42,076 bases of DNA from Bacteroides sp. CAG:530 (GTDB taxonomy: Bacteria > Bacteroidota > Bacteroidia > Bacteroidales > Bacteroidaceae): the NCBI GenBank assembly GCA_000434735.1, contig FR881241.1, forward strand, positions 1 through 42,076, written 5' to 3'. The translations under genes and the position numbers were made by a program. The notes under the pieces are model-generated. The model made no database searches. It saw nothing but the letters and a program-made list of their open reading frames with translations, and had not been told where the DNA came from. Each line of letters opens with the position of its first letter. The stretch's first letter is position 1. This document shows, in pieces, positions 8,475 to 16,336 of this stretch.

Positions 8475-9899
8475 TTATTGTGGCAAATTAACGGGTTTCA
8501 AGCCCATGTCTTTTGCCTTTTTCAGCATGTATTCAAAAGCGGCATCGTGCTCATTAGGAATTACTCCGTCTAATATGGCATCTTTTATAGAGCTTTTCAG
8601 ACTGCCTATTTCACGGCAAGGCTGCAAGTCGAAAACGTGCATAATCTCTGCTCCGTCTACTGGCGGTTGGAAATTGCGTATACGGTCTTTTTCTTCTAGA
8701 TCTTTAAGTTTCTGTCTAACCAACTTGAAGTTATCGAGGAAGCGTTGTTTACGCACTTCGTTCTTTGATGTGATGTCGGCTTCGCACAGAGTCATCAAGT
8801 CGTCTATGTCATCACCTGCTTCAAACAGTAGGCGTCGTACGGCAGAGTCGGTTACTATATCATCGGCTATCACTATAGGACGCATGTGCAGTTCTACCAA
8901 TTTCTCTACATATTTCATCTTCTCGTTCATCGGGAGCTTCATCTTTCGGAATATTTCTGGTATCATCTTTCCGCCTATGTAGTTATGGTTATGGAAAGTC
9001 CACCCTACAAGAGGTTCCCATCTCTTGGTGCGAGGTTTACCTATGTCGTGAAGCAGTGCCGCCCAGCGTAGCCACAGGTTGTCGGTGAAACGTGATATAT
9101 TGTCCAACACTTCCAGTGTGTGGTAGAAATTATCTTTATGTGCGCGTCCGTTTTTTATTTCTACTCCTTGCAGTGCTGCCAGCTCTGGGAAAATGAGTGG
9201 AAGCAGTCCGCATCTGTCTAGGTCTACGAAACCTTTCGACGGAATAGGAGAGAGCAATATTTTGTTTAGCTCGTCGGCTATGCGTTCTTTCGAAATAATA
9301 TTGATGCGTTCCTTGTTTCGCTCTAGCGCATCGAATGTTTCATCTTCTATGTAGAAATTAAGCTGAGTGGCGAATCGTATGCAGCGCATCATGCGCAGAG
9401 GGTCGTCGCTGAACGTGATGTCAGGGTCTAACGGAGTGCGAATAATACGGTCTTCCAAATCCTTTAGCCCGTCGAACGGGTCTACAAGTTCTCCGAATCG
9501 GTCTTTGTTCATACATACGGCCATGGCGTTTATGGTGAAGTCGCGTCTGTTCTGGTCGTCTTCCAGCGTACCGTTTTCCACGATAGGCTTGCGGCTATCG
9601 TGAGTATACGATTCCTTTCGCGCTCCAACAAATTCCACTTCCGTATCGTGATACTTTACTTGAGCTGTTCCGAAAGTCTTGAATACCGATACATGCGCTC
9701 CTCGTCCGAGCTTTTTTCCGAATGCTTCCGCTATTTTTATTCCACTGCCCACTACTACTACATCGATGTCTTTCGATGGCCGTTTCAAGAATAGATCGCG
9801 CACGTAGCCTCCTACTACATAGCACTCCAGTCCCAATTCATCGGCTGTCTGAGAGATGAATTCGAATATTTTTCCTTTGAAGTATTCTTTTAATTCCAT
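8475..9899 (-). CDS. CCA tRNA nucleotidyltransferase / poly(A) polymerase family protein with HD domain
   Basis: Adds or repairs the 3'-CCA of tRNAs. The protein is 474 residues from MELKEYF; the frame is open further upstream but that extension is unrelated to the family and crosses the promoter. The class II nucleotidyltransferase core shows G-G-Y-V-R-D (30-35), the metal-binding D-I-D (44-46) and R-R-D-F-T-I-N-A-M-A (about 118-127). An HD phosphohydrolase-type domain follows (A-L-L-H-D-I-G-K, about 265). The job is needed here: neither tRNA-Lys copy nor the tmRNA in this window encodes CCA. It has its own promoter in the divergent region shared with the lipoprotein gene. Confidence 0.92.
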   Translation of the reverse strand: MELKEYFKGKIFEFISQTADELGLECYVVGGYVRDLFLKRPSKDIDVVVVGSGIKIAEAFGKKLGRGAHVSVFKTFGTAQVKYHDTEVEFVGARKESYTHDSRKPIVENGTLEDDQNRRDFTINAMAVCMNKDRFGELVDPFDGLKDLEDRIIRTPLDPDITFSDDPLRMMRCIRFATQLNFYIEDETFDALERNKERINIISKERIADELNKILLSPIPSKGFVDLDRCGLLPLIFPELAALQGVEIKNGRAHKDNFYHTLEVLDNISRFTDNLWLRWAALLHDIGKPRTKRWEPLVGWTFHNHNYIGGKMIPEIFRKMKLPMNEKMKYVEKLVELHMRPIVIADDIVTDSAVRRLLFEAGDDIDDLMTLCEADITSKNEVRKQRFLDNFKLVRQKLKDLEEKDRIRNFQPPVDGAEIMHVFDLQPCREIGSLKSSIKDAILDGVIPNEHDAAFEYMLKKAKDMGLKPVNLPQ

Positions 9900-9932
9900 G
9901 CGTAAATATCGGTTTGTTTGTCTAACGGAGTG

Positions 9933-9940
9933 CAAAATTA
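9933..9940 (-). promoter_or_regulatory. -7 box for CCA-adding enzyme gene
   Basis: TAATTTTG on the minus strand matches TAnnTTTG, 34 nt before the chosen start; it excludes the longer upstream frame. A -33 box is not clear. Confidence 0.5.
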
Positions 9941-9983
9941 TAAAAAAAAAGATAGGCATGTGAGGTGTAATCTGATTTAATTG

Positions 9984-9991
9984 TATTTTTG
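9984..9991 (+). promoter_or_regulatory. -7 box for lipoprotein gene
   Basis: TATTTTTG matches TAnnTTTG and lies 27 nt upstream of the ATG at 10018. Confidence 0.5.
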
Positions 9992-10017
9992 TTGAACACA
10001 ATGAATTATTTAACAAG

Positions 10018-10857
10018 ATGAAAAAGATAATATTTGGAGCAGCTGTGCTGGCGATGATGACGGCGGCGTGTAGTGCCGACAAGAAGAATGCAGGCGAATT
10101 GTTTCAGCGTGCAGAGGTGTCTTTTGCAAAAGGCGATTATAGCTTGGCGAAATTGCAAATAGACAGTATTCGTACGCTTTATCCTAAGGCGATAGACGTG
10201 AGAAAGGCGGCTATCGGACTTATGCAGCAGATTGACCTGCACGAGCAGCAGAAAACTGTGGCCTATCTGGATAGTATGATGCAGATAAAACAGGCTGTGC
10301 TGGATGCTATCAAAGGAAAATTCGTTTTCGAGAAAGATACGGCTTATCAGGAAGTGGGTAATTATTTCTATCCAACTCAGGTGGTAGAGAAGAATGTAGG
10401 ACGTTCTTTCTTGAGGGCACAGGTTAATGAAAGAGGTGAGATGCTGCTTACGTCTATTTATTGTGGTGCTGGCAATATTCATCATACGGCGGTAAAGGTT
10501 AGTGACGGAGGCGATACTTTTGCGCAGACTCCTGTTTCGTCCGATGGTTATGAAACTACCGATTTGGGGCGTGTAATAGAGAAGGCCGATTATCGTTTGC
10601 CTAATGATGGTGGAGTAACCGCTTTTGTTGAGTCGAACAGTGAGAAGAAATCGTTGAAACTAGAGTTCTTGGGCGATAGAAATTATAAAACCCAGATGCC
10701 TGCGTCTGATATCAAGGCGATAGCCGAAGTGGCCGACTTGGCTCGCGTGCTGGCTGGAATGGAAGAAATCCGTAAGGAGCTGCAAGAAGCTAACCTGAAG
10801 ATTAAGTTCGTTACGCGCAAGATGCAAGAAGCCGAGGCTGAATCTAAAGAGAAATAA
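10018..10857 (+). CDS. Uncharacterised lipoprotein with coiled-coil C-terminus
   Basis: 279 residues starting with a lipoprotein signal: Lys-rich start, hydrophobic core, lipobox-like T-A-A-C at Cys18. After the signal a TPR-like helical segment is visible (ELFQRAEVSFAKGDYSLAKL), then a mixed domain, and a Glu/Lys-rich helix at the C-terminus (from about 245) with coiled-coil character. I do not recognise a family with known function; similar Bacteroidota lipoproteins are annotated as hypothetical. It is single-gene, with its own promoter and a strong terminator shared with the tmRNA gene on the other strand. Envelope location is inferred from the lipobox only. Confidence 0.8.
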   Translation: MKKIIFGAAVLAMMTAACSADKKNAGELFQRAEVSFAKGDYSLAKLQIDSIRTLYPKAIDVRKAAIGLMQQIDLHEQQKTVAYLDSMMQIKQAVLDAIKGKFVFEKDTAYQEVGNYFYPTQVVEKNVGRSFLRAQVNERGEMLLTSIYCGAGNIHHTAVKVSDGGDTFAQTPVSSDGYETTDLGRVIEKADYRLPNDGGVTAFVESNSEKKSLKLEFLGDRNYKTQMPASDIKAIAEVADLARVLAGMEEIRKELQEANLKIKFVTRKMQEAEAESKEK

Positions 10858-10876
10858 TACAGCAAGAAATAAAAAG

Positions 10877-10916
10877 AAAAATAGCCGGGAGTCGATAATG
10901 AATCCCGGCTATTTTT
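10877..10916. terminator. Bidirectional terminator between lipoprotein gene and tmRNA
   Basis: A 14-bp perfect stem (AAAAATAGCCGGGA with TCCCGGCTATTTTT) with a 12-nt loop. The stem ends in A-tract/T-tract on both sides, so it can stop both the plus-strand lipoprotein transcript and the minus-strand tmRNA. Confidence 0.9.
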
Positions 10917-10932
10917 CTTTCTCGGAAGAATG

Positions 10933-11325
10933 TGGAGCTGGAGGGAGTCGAACCCTCGTCCAAACAAGGAAGCCATATGCTTTCTACATGCTTATCTCTG
11001 CCTTCGGTTTTCGTGCGTAAGCAAGACCAGAGCCACCTACTTGCGCCTTAGCCTCTAAGTTTCATTTCGGCAGCGAGGCGAAGCCGAAACTATTCCCGAT
11101 TTTGCTGCACCGTCATATCGAACGCTTCGGAACAAGAGCTTTCGGACGATGTCTCGTTTCTACCACTTTGGCAGAAATAAAGCTAATCTACTATACTTCG
11201 ATTAAGCAGCGAGAGCATAAGATTCGTTGCCAGATAATTGTTCAGTAACTGAGATTATAGTGCAAATCACTGACGCACTGCATGCTTACATACCACATCT
11301 CTCGCTGTCAAAACCAAACAACCCC
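10933..11325 (-). ncRNA. ssrA: tmRNA with tag GNESYALAA
   Basis: Read on the minus strand, the RNA begins GGGGTTGTTTGGTTTTGAC and ends with GACTCCCTCCAGCTCCA; the two ends form the tRNA-like acceptor stem (GGGGUUG with CAGCUCC, with G-U pairs) and a T-arm with GTTCGA-type loop (GGGTTCGACTCCC). The tag frame lies at 11231-11202 and reads Gly-Asn-Glu-Ser-Tyr-Ala-Leu-Ala-Ala-stop, matching the ...YALAA end common in Bacteroidales. The acceptor strand is followed by ACATT, so the CCA is not encoded. Length about 393 nt. It rescues stalled ribosomes with SmpB. Confidence 0.95.
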
Positions 11326-11363
11326 GTAGATGTTGTTAATGTATGCAATACATTCTTCGATTG

Positions 11364-11371
11364 CAAAGATA
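11364..11371 (-). promoter_or_regulatory. -7 box for tmRNA gene
   Basis: TATCTTTG on the minus strand matches TAnnTTTG and predicts a precursor leader of about 30 nt before the mature 5' end. No TTTG is seen at -33. Confidence 0.5.
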
Positions 11372-11413
11372 GTGATTATTTTTATTGTGAATCGTTTTTC
11401 CTTCGGTTTTAAT

Positions 11414-11457
11414 AAAAAAATGTCTGCCGCACTAAGTCGGGCGACTTCATGCGGCAG
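11414..11457 (-). terminator. Terminator after GH92 gene
   Basis: CTGCCGCA (11424-11431) pairs with TGCGGCAG (11450-11457), with a second short stem inside the loop. On the minus strand it is followed by ACA and seven Ts. It lies just beyond the GH92 stop. Confidence 0.85.
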
Positions 11458-11462
11458 GGCAT

Positions 11463-13652
11463 TTATCTCATTTTATATACTAACGTACCACCATTTATAA
11501 TGTCTTGGTGCGATATGTAGTTCTTGGTGTAAGGCTTTCCGTTTAGCGTGATGCTGTCTACGTACTTATGCTCTTTCGACAGGTTTTCGGCTTTTACGTT
11601 AAAGGTCTTTCCGTTGGCAAGGTGCAATGTGATTTCGGGCAACTGTGGAGCGCCGAATACGTATTGTCCGCTTACAGGGTTAACTGGGTAGAATCCCATA
11701 GCCGAGAACATATACCATGCCGACATCTGACCGCAGTCATCGTTTCCGCAAAGTCCGTCGGGTAATGGGCGATACTGGGTGTCGAATATTTCGCGTATCA
11801 GCTCTTGTGTGCGTTCTGGGCATCCTGCCAAGGCGTATAGATATGCTACGTGATGACTTGGCTCGTTGCCGTGAGCGTATTGTCCTATCAAACCGGTTAC
11901 GTCGGCTTGGGTTGTTTCCAGTTTTACAGTGAACAGTGAGTCGAGCTTATCCAAGAAAGGTGCTTCACCACCGAACAGTTCAATCAAGCCTGGAATGTCG
12001 TGCTGAACATGCCATGTATATTGCCAAGCGTTTCCTTCAGTATAGTCACCGCCCACGCTTTCAGAGTGTCCTACCTGACTGGGGTTGAATGGCGATTTCC
12101 AAGTACCGTCAGTCTTGCGCGGACGCATGAATTTGGTGGTAGGGTCGAACAGGTTCTTGTAGAAGTCTGCTCGTTTGGCAAAATAAGCGGCATCTTCATC
12201 TTTTCCCATTCGTTTTGCCATATCTGCTGCTGCGTAATCGTCGTAAACACTTTCAAGGGTTGATGATACAGATTCGGCTTCGGTGATGTCTGTAGGGAAA
12301 TATCCGTACTTCATATAAGATTCCCAGTTCGACTTCAGCGGATGCGATACGGTCTGCGTCTTCTTTATAGCTTGGAATGCGTGCTCCGCGTCAAATCCCT
12401 TGAATCCTTTAGCGTATGCTTCTGCCACTACAGATACTCCGTGGTTGGCTATCATGCAGAAGTTTTCTTTACCCCAAAGTCCCCATATAGGTAAGAAACC
12501 TTGTACGTCCGATTGTTCTATCAGTGAATTTACGAATCCGTCTACGCGCTCTGGTACCATGATAGTATAGAACGGGTGAGCTGCGCGATAGGTATCCCAC
12601 AATGAGAAGGTAGAGTAGAATTTGCCTCCGTGAGCTGTCACTATAGAGTCGGCTGCATTGCGATATTGTCCGTCTACGTCCGAAATTTCGTTCGGCTGTA
12701 TCAGCGCATGATAGAAGCTGGTGTAGAAATTAGTCTTTTCTTCGTCGGTTCCTTTAACGTCGATGCGACTCAAGTAACTGTTCCAGTCTTTTTTGGCTGC
12801 GAGGCATACTTGGTCGAAATTCCATCCGGGGAGTTCTGCGCTCAAGTTGGCATACGCTCCTTTTACACCGGTTGTAGAAAGGGCTATCTTCATCAACAGT
12901 TCGTCGCCGTCGTGCATCTTGAAGCTGGCGATGATACGTTTCCCTTTTTCTGTTTCCGCCATCGGCAATTCAAAATGTTCGGTTACGGGGCGGTTGAATT
13001 GTAAAACGAAGAAGTAATCTTGATCAACCCAAACTCTGTTTTTAACGTGTCCGGTAAGTGTGCTGTCGTTTTCCCACTCTACATTACAAGCGGTAACTTG
13101 AGAATGATATTGCTTGTCGTTCCAAGCAGGACCGTGCTGCAAGTCGATAAGTACCGATGCTGAGTCTGCTTTCAGATAAGTATATCTATGCAATGCGGTG
13201 TGTGGGGTAGCGGTAAGTTCGGCTTTCACTCCATGGCGGTCTAATGTTACGCCATAGTATCCTGGGGTAGCTGTTTCGCTTTGCTTATTGAACGGGCTGC
13301 GATAGTCGTCCCATGCGCGGTTGCGGTTGCCGGTAACAGGCATCACAAGCAAGTCTCCCAAGTCCATACATCCGGTTCCGTTGAGGTGAGTCTGTGTGAA
13401 TCCCCATATAATAGAATCGGTGTATACATATTCAGAGCAGTATCTCCATCCCACGGCACCCGTTACTGGGCTGGTCTGAATCATACCGAATGGTCGGCAG
13501 GCTCCGGGAAATGTATGCCCGTTGTCGGCAGCTCCAATAAATGGATTCACGTATTGAGTGTAGTCGGCCTCTACGGTTTCTGCCTGATTGGTGCAGCTGT
13601 ACAGCGAGCAGCCTAATGCAAGCATATATAAATAGGTGAATTTATTTCTCAT
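11463..13652 (-). CDS. GH92 alpha-mannosidase lipoprotein
   Basis: Calcium-dependent exo-acting alpha-mannosidase of family GH92, which trims mannose from host N-glycans or yeast mannan. It has 729 residues, with an N-terminal lipobox S-L-Y-S-C (Cys20), so it is probably membrane anchored. Family features are the start of the first domain (QYVNPFIGAADNGHTFPGA), an H-G-N-E-P-S-H-H motif with the proposed catalytic acid Glu, and G-N-D-D-C-G-Q-M-S-A-W-Y near the end. Linkage preference (alpha-1,2, 1,3 or 1,6) cannot be read from sequence. It starts 22 nt after manA, so one operon can both release mannose and feed mannose-6-phosphate into glycolysis. Confidence 0.94.
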   Translation of the reverse strand: MRNKFTYLYMLALGCSLYSCTNQAETVEADYTQYVNPFIGAADNGHTFPGACRPFGMIQTSPVTGAVGWRYCSEYVYTDSIIWGFTQTHLNGTGCMDLGDLLVMPVTGNRNRAWDDYRSPFNKQSETATPGYYGVTLDRHGVKAELTATPHTALHRYTYLKADSASVLIDLQHGPAWNDKQYHSQVTACNVEWENDSTLTGHVKNRVWVDQDYFFVLQFNRPVTEHFELPMAETEKGKRIIASFKMHDGDELLMKIALSTTGVKGAYANLSAELPGWNFDQVCLAAKKDWNSYLSRIDVKGTDEEKTNFYTSFYHALIQPNEISDVDGQYRNAADSIVTAHGGKFYSTFSLWDTYRAAHPFYTIMVPERVDGFVNSLIEQSDVQGFLPIWGLWGKENFCMIANHGVSVVAEAYAKGFKGFDAEHAFQAIKKTQTVSHPLKSNWESYMKYGYFPTDITEAESVSSTLESVYDDYAAADMAKRMGKDEDAAYFAKRADFYKNLFDPTTKFMRPRKTDGTWKSPFNPSQVGHSESVGGDYTEGNAWQYTWHVQHDIPGLIELFGGEAPFLDKLDSLFTVKLETTQADVTGLIGQYAHGNEPSHHVAYLYALAGCPERTQELIREIFDTQYRPLPDGLCGNDDCGQMSAWYMFSAMGFYPVNPVSGQYVFGAPQLPEITLHLANGKTFNVKAENLSKEHKYVDSITLNGKPYTKNYISHQDIINGGTLVYKMR

Positions 13653-13674
13653 GAGGTAGCTTAGGTGTGATATA

Positions 13675-14646
13675 TTAAATATATGTCTCTAAGAATTTCA
13701 CTCCTTCGGTAGGTATTACTGCAAGGCTGTTGGTAGTGGCGGGGAATAATACTGATTCTCCTGCCTGCATTTCTATCTTGTTGCCTTGGTCGTCGGTGAT
13801 GGTGCACTTGCCTTCCATGCAGATGTAGATTACGAATGAGTCGAGCTCGCTGTAATCCATAGTCATTGATTCAGTAAGATCGTATACGGTAGTAGTGAAG
13901 TGTTCGCAACGAGCTATTTCTACCGGTTCGTCTTTCTTCGGAGTGTAGTGAGTTCTGTAGTCGGGCAAAACGCTGTAGTCTATAACGTCTTTAGCTAATT
14001 CGGTATGCAACTCGCGAGTATTGCCGTTCTTATCCTTACGGTTGAAGTCGTAGATGCGGTAGGTGATGTTAGAAGTCTCCTGAATTTCGGCCAAGAAACA
14101 TCCGGCACCAATGCTGTGAATACGTCCTGCCGGAAGGAAAAATACGTCGCCCGGCTGTACTGCATAATCGGCAAGAGCGTCGCAAATAGTATTGTTTTCT
14201 ACCATTTCGGCATATTTTTCTGGAGTCAATTCTTTGCTGAGGCCAGAACGCAGATGAGCTTTGCCATTGTCATTGCCGATGATATACCACATCTCTGTCT
14301 TACCCAATGAATTATGGCGCTGCATAGCAATTTCGTCATTAGGATGAACCTGAATAGACAAGTCCTGCTGAGCATCGATAAACTTGATGAGTAGCGGGAA
14401 CTTGCCGCCGAAGCGTTCATAGTTAGCTTTTCCTACAAGCTGTTCTTTATATTCGCTTACCATTTGTGTAAGGTTCTTGCCTTCGTCAGTGCCATTGGCT
14501 ACGATAGACTCGTCTCCTTTTACATCAGATATTTCCCAGCTTTCGCCTACTTGTTCTTGCTCATTATCAAGATGTTTGAAGGGGATGATTTTTGAACCGC
14601 CCCAGATGGTTGATTTCAGTATAGGTCTAAATTTTAAAGGGTACAT
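13675..14646 (-). CDS. manA: Class I mannose-6-phosphate isomerase
   Basis: Zinc enzyme interconverting mannose-6-P and fructose-6-P in the cytoplasm. It is 323 residues, the short bacterial class I form. Visible family motifs are K-S-T-I-W-G-G near the N-terminus, the metal-ligand segment S-I-Q-V-H-P-N-D, K-T-E-M-W-Y-I-I, and G-R-I-H-S-I-G-A-G in the second cupin half. It is the first gene of a two-gene unit with the GH92 mannosidase and has a full consensus promoter 31 nt upstream. The pairing supports catabolic use of released mannose rather than only GDP-mannose synthesis. Confidence 0.94.
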   Translation of the reverse strand: MYPLKFRPILKSTIWGGSKIIPFKHLDNEQEQVGESWEISDVKGDESIVANGTDEGKNLTQMVSEYKEQLVGKANYERFGGKFPLLIKFIDAQQDLSIQVHPNDEIAMQRHNSLGKTEMWYIIGNDNGKAHLRSGLSKELTPEKYAEMVENNTICDALADYAVQPGDVFFLPAGRIHSIGAGCFLAEIQETSNITYRIYDFNRKDKNGNTRELHTELAKDVIDYSVLPDYRTHYTPKKDEPVEIARCEHFTTTVYDLTESMTMDYSELDSFVIYICMEGKCTITDDQGNKIEMQAGESVLFPATTNSLAVIPTEGVKFLETYI

Positions 14647-14676
14647 AGTGGTATTATTTTAATTGGTTATTAAGTG

Positions 14677-14708
14677 CAAACTTATAGAAAAAATGCCATT
14701 GTGCCAAA
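14677..14708 (-). promoter_or_regulatory. Promoter of manA-GH92 operon
   Basis: On the minus strand TTTG (14708-14705), a 20-nt spacer, and TAAGTTTG (14684-14677): a complete match to the Bacteroidota promoter consensus. Confidence 0.8.
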
Positions 14709-14715
14709 CGTTGTT

Positions 14716-15096
14716 TTATTGACATTTAGTATGATGGTCATATTTTTTACGGTGTGCAATTATGGGCTTCATATTATCTAAAGCCCATTGGGTTAATTGG
14801 TTGATGATAGGCACTAAACTTATTCCAGTTTCGGTTAGGTTGTATTCTACACGTGGTGGAACTTCTGGGTAGACTGTACGTTTTATCAGGTTGTCGGCCT
14901 CCAAAGTTTTTAGGGTAGATGATAATACCTTTGTAGAAATATCTGGAATTAACTTGCCTAATTGATTGAAACGTAGCTTTTCGTTTTCGCTCAATATTAG
15001 GATGATCAGTAGTGACCATTTATCTCCGAAACGTGAGATTACATTTCTTATCGGGCAGATTTCCACCATTGAAAATTTTTCGTTGTTTTTTTGCAT
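14716..15096 (-). CDS. HxlR-family winged-helix transcriptional regulator
   Basis: 126 residues with the HxlR (MarR-like) winged helix: C-P-I-R-N-V-I-S-R-F-G-D-K-W-S-L-L-I at 14-31, the recognition-helix region, and wing residues around P-P-R-V-E-Y. Cys14 sits where redox- or quinone-sensing members (YodB, HypR) have their reactive cysteine, so thiol or electrophile sensing is possible but inferred. It is divergent from the cupin gene and separated by 170 nt that hold a GTAAC dyad and a perfect 18-bp palindrome, the natural candidate operators. A weak -7 box (TACTTTTA, 15124-15117) would place its promoter inside the GTAAC cluster, which suggests autoregulation. Confidence 0.9.
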   Translation of the reverse strand: MQKNNEKFSMVEICPIRNVISRFGDKWSLLIILILSENEKLRFNQLGKLIPDISTKVLSSTLKTLEADNLIKRTVYPEVPPRVEYNLTETGISLVPIINQLTQWALDNMKPIIAHRKKYDHHTKCQ

Positions 15097-15121
15097 TTTA
15101 GACTTCTGTTTTTCAATAAAA

Positions 15122-15156
15122 GTAACTTTTAGGTAACTATGTTACTATTTTGTAAC
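15122..15156. promoter_or_regulatory. Candidate HxlR operator: GTAAC cluster
   Basis: Four copies of GTAAC or its complement: 15122, 15133, 15141 (inverted) and 15152. The middle two form the dyad GTAAC-TAT-GTTAC; the outer copies are each 11 bp from their inner neighbour, one helical turn. The cluster overlaps the putative hxlR -7 box and abuts the cupin -33 box. Confidence 0.55.
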
Positions 15157-15159
15157 GTC

Positions 15160-15190
15160 TTGTGTAATAGGAAAATAGTATATAGTTTTG
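15160..15190 (+). promoter_or_regulatory. Promoter of cupin gene
   Basis: TTG (15160-15162), 20 nt, TAGTTTTG (15183-15190). It predicts a leader of about 65 nt containing the 18-bp palindrome. Confidence 0.65.
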
Positions 15191-15211
15191 CACTGTCAAA
15201 TTGAAAGTGAC

Positions 15212-15229
15212 TTTACTTTGCAAAGTAAA
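15212..15229. promoter_or_regulatory. Perfect 18-bp palindrome in cupin leader
   Basis: TTTACTTTGCAAAGTAAA is exactly self-complementary and lies about 15 nt downstream of the predicted transcription start, a common position for a repressor roadblock. It could instead fold as a short hairpin. Confidence 0.55.
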
Positions 15230-15266
15230 TGAAAATATTAATAACATCTATAAAAATAAGAGTATT

Positions 15267-15716
15267 ATGAAGCAAATTGAAAAAGTAGCGTCGGCAGAAA
15301 ATTTTGCAGCTATAAGCGTGGGTAATTTTAATGAATTAGGTGATTATGTTCTTGAACTTGGTCCAGGTGTAAAGATACCGGGTAAGGTGTTTGGCGGTGT
15401 AGCACTTCAGGCTACCGGTGGTGAATTTTCGTTTCAAGTATTCCAGCCGGGCACCGAAACAGGCTTTTTGCACACCCATAAAGTGCACGAGGAACTTTAC
15501 TTCTTTTTAAAAGGAAAAGGCGAGTTCCAAGTTGACGGTGAAGTATTCCCCATATCAGAAGGCAGTGTAGTGCGAGTATCACCAGCTGGAAAGCGTTCGG
15601 TACGCAACAATGGTGAAGATCCGCTTGTAATGCTTTGCGTACAATACCGTGGAGGAACATTCACAGCAGAAGACGCTGCTGATGGAGTGATTCTGAACGA
15701 GCCAGTGAAGTGGTGA
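15267..15716 (+). CDS. Cupin-domain protein under HxlR control
   Basis: 149 residues from MKQIEKVASAENF; the frame is open further upstream but that part is leader sequence containing the palindrome. A single cupin barrel is visible: G-F-L-H-T-H-K-V-H-E-E-L-Y (metal-binding His/Glu of cupin motif 1) and a second motif around V-S-P-A-G-K-R-S-V-R-N, with G-x6-G spacing. The function is unknown; small stand-alone cupins next to HxlR regulators often handle electrophiles, quinones or small oxidised metabolites, which is inference only. It is transcribed alone and followed by a long repeat-containing spacer. Confidence 0.87.
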   Translation: MKQIEKVASAENFAAISVGNFNELGDYVLELGPGVKIPGKVFGGVALQATGGEFSFQVFQPGTETGFLHTHKVHEELYFFLKGKGEFQVDGEVFPISEGSVVRVSPAGKRSVRNNGEDPLVMLCVQYRGGTFTAEDAADGVILNEPVKW

Positions 15717-15807
15717 TAACCTTAATACTGATAAATAAAATCTCGCCATAGCAATTCAAATGAACTGTCACATTGAAAAACTGCTCCCTTCACCATGAAA
15801 GTTCTAT

Positions 15808-15891
15808 ACTTAGGCTAAGTATATAAAAACTCAGCTTAAGAATATATAAACTTAGGTTAAGTATATATATACTCAGCCTAAGTATAGAGAA
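15808..15891. repeat. Four tandem 21-bp palindromic units
   Basis: Units begin exactly 21 bp apart at 15808, 15829, 15850 and 15871 and follow ACTYAGSYTAAGTATATA. Each has an internal dyad (CTTAG-G-CTAAG). The outer units are also complementary to each other: 15804-15825 pairs with 15866-15887 over 22 bp with one mismatch, so the array can fold as a long cruciform. Confidence 0.8.
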
Positions 15892-15959
15892 TTCCGTGCG
15901 AGAAGACAGAGTTTTCAATGCGATAAACTCAAGAAAGCTGCACAAGAAAGAGGATGTCA

Positions 15960-16200
15960 TCAAATCCAACGGCGAAGCGAATAAGTGCTGGCGTAGAAAC
16001 CGTAGCGTTATAAAACCAAAGATCCAAGAGCCAACAGCGAAGCGCCTTGGCGTGAAAAAAAGATTGGCCTAGTCGTAGGGGCGTGAGCGTAGGAATGGCC
16101 GGGCGGCGCTGAAAAATGCTGTCTGAGCGTAGTGCAACGAAGCGAGTTCATTTTTCAGCGCCAGAACGGCCTTTCCGGAGTAGGCCCGGAGACGTAGCCT
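15960..16200. repeat. GC-richer structured block
   Basis: Contains GGCGCTGAAAAATG (16105-16118) perfectly paired with CATTTTTCAGCGCC (16149-16162), flanked by GGCC...GGCC and CCGG...CCGG pairs, and repeated GCGTAG/GCGAAGCG words. No protein is encoded. It resembles dispersed intergenic repeats of Bacteroidota genomes as I recall them, but copy number cannot be judged from one window. Confidence 0.5.
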
Positions 16201-16220
16201 TGATTTTTTCTTTTCGTTTC

Positions 16221-16249
16221 CTTTTCTTTTGTATCAAGACAAAAGAAAA
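16221..16249. repeat. T-rich/A-rich hairpin
   Basis: TTTTCTTTTGT (16222-16232) pairs with ACAAAAGAAAA (16239-16249) around ATCAAG; further T-rich and A-rich tracts extend on both sides. It forms the right end of the structured block and may act as a terminator-like boundary. Confidence 0.55.
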
Positions 16250-16305
16250 AGAAAAAGCCATCCGAATGGGCTACATATTAATAAAATTAAAAAAACTCCC
16301 TTTTA

Positions 16306-16336
16306 TTGGCACATCACACATAAATTCATAAATTTG
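16306..16336 (+). promoter_or_regulatory. Promoter of DUF3298 lipoprotein gene
   Basis: TTG (16306-16308), 20 nt, TAAATTTG (16329-16336). It gives a leader of about 57 nt and excludes an upstream in-frame start at 16229. Confidence 0.65.

Noticed and set aside
15808..15891. CRISPR array
   Set aside because: Repeat units are contiguous with no unique spacers, and no cas genes are nearby.
16116..16331. 71-codon open frame in the structured block
   Set aside because: Runs through the 14-bp stem and the T/A-rich hairpin; composition is that of the repeat, not of a gene.
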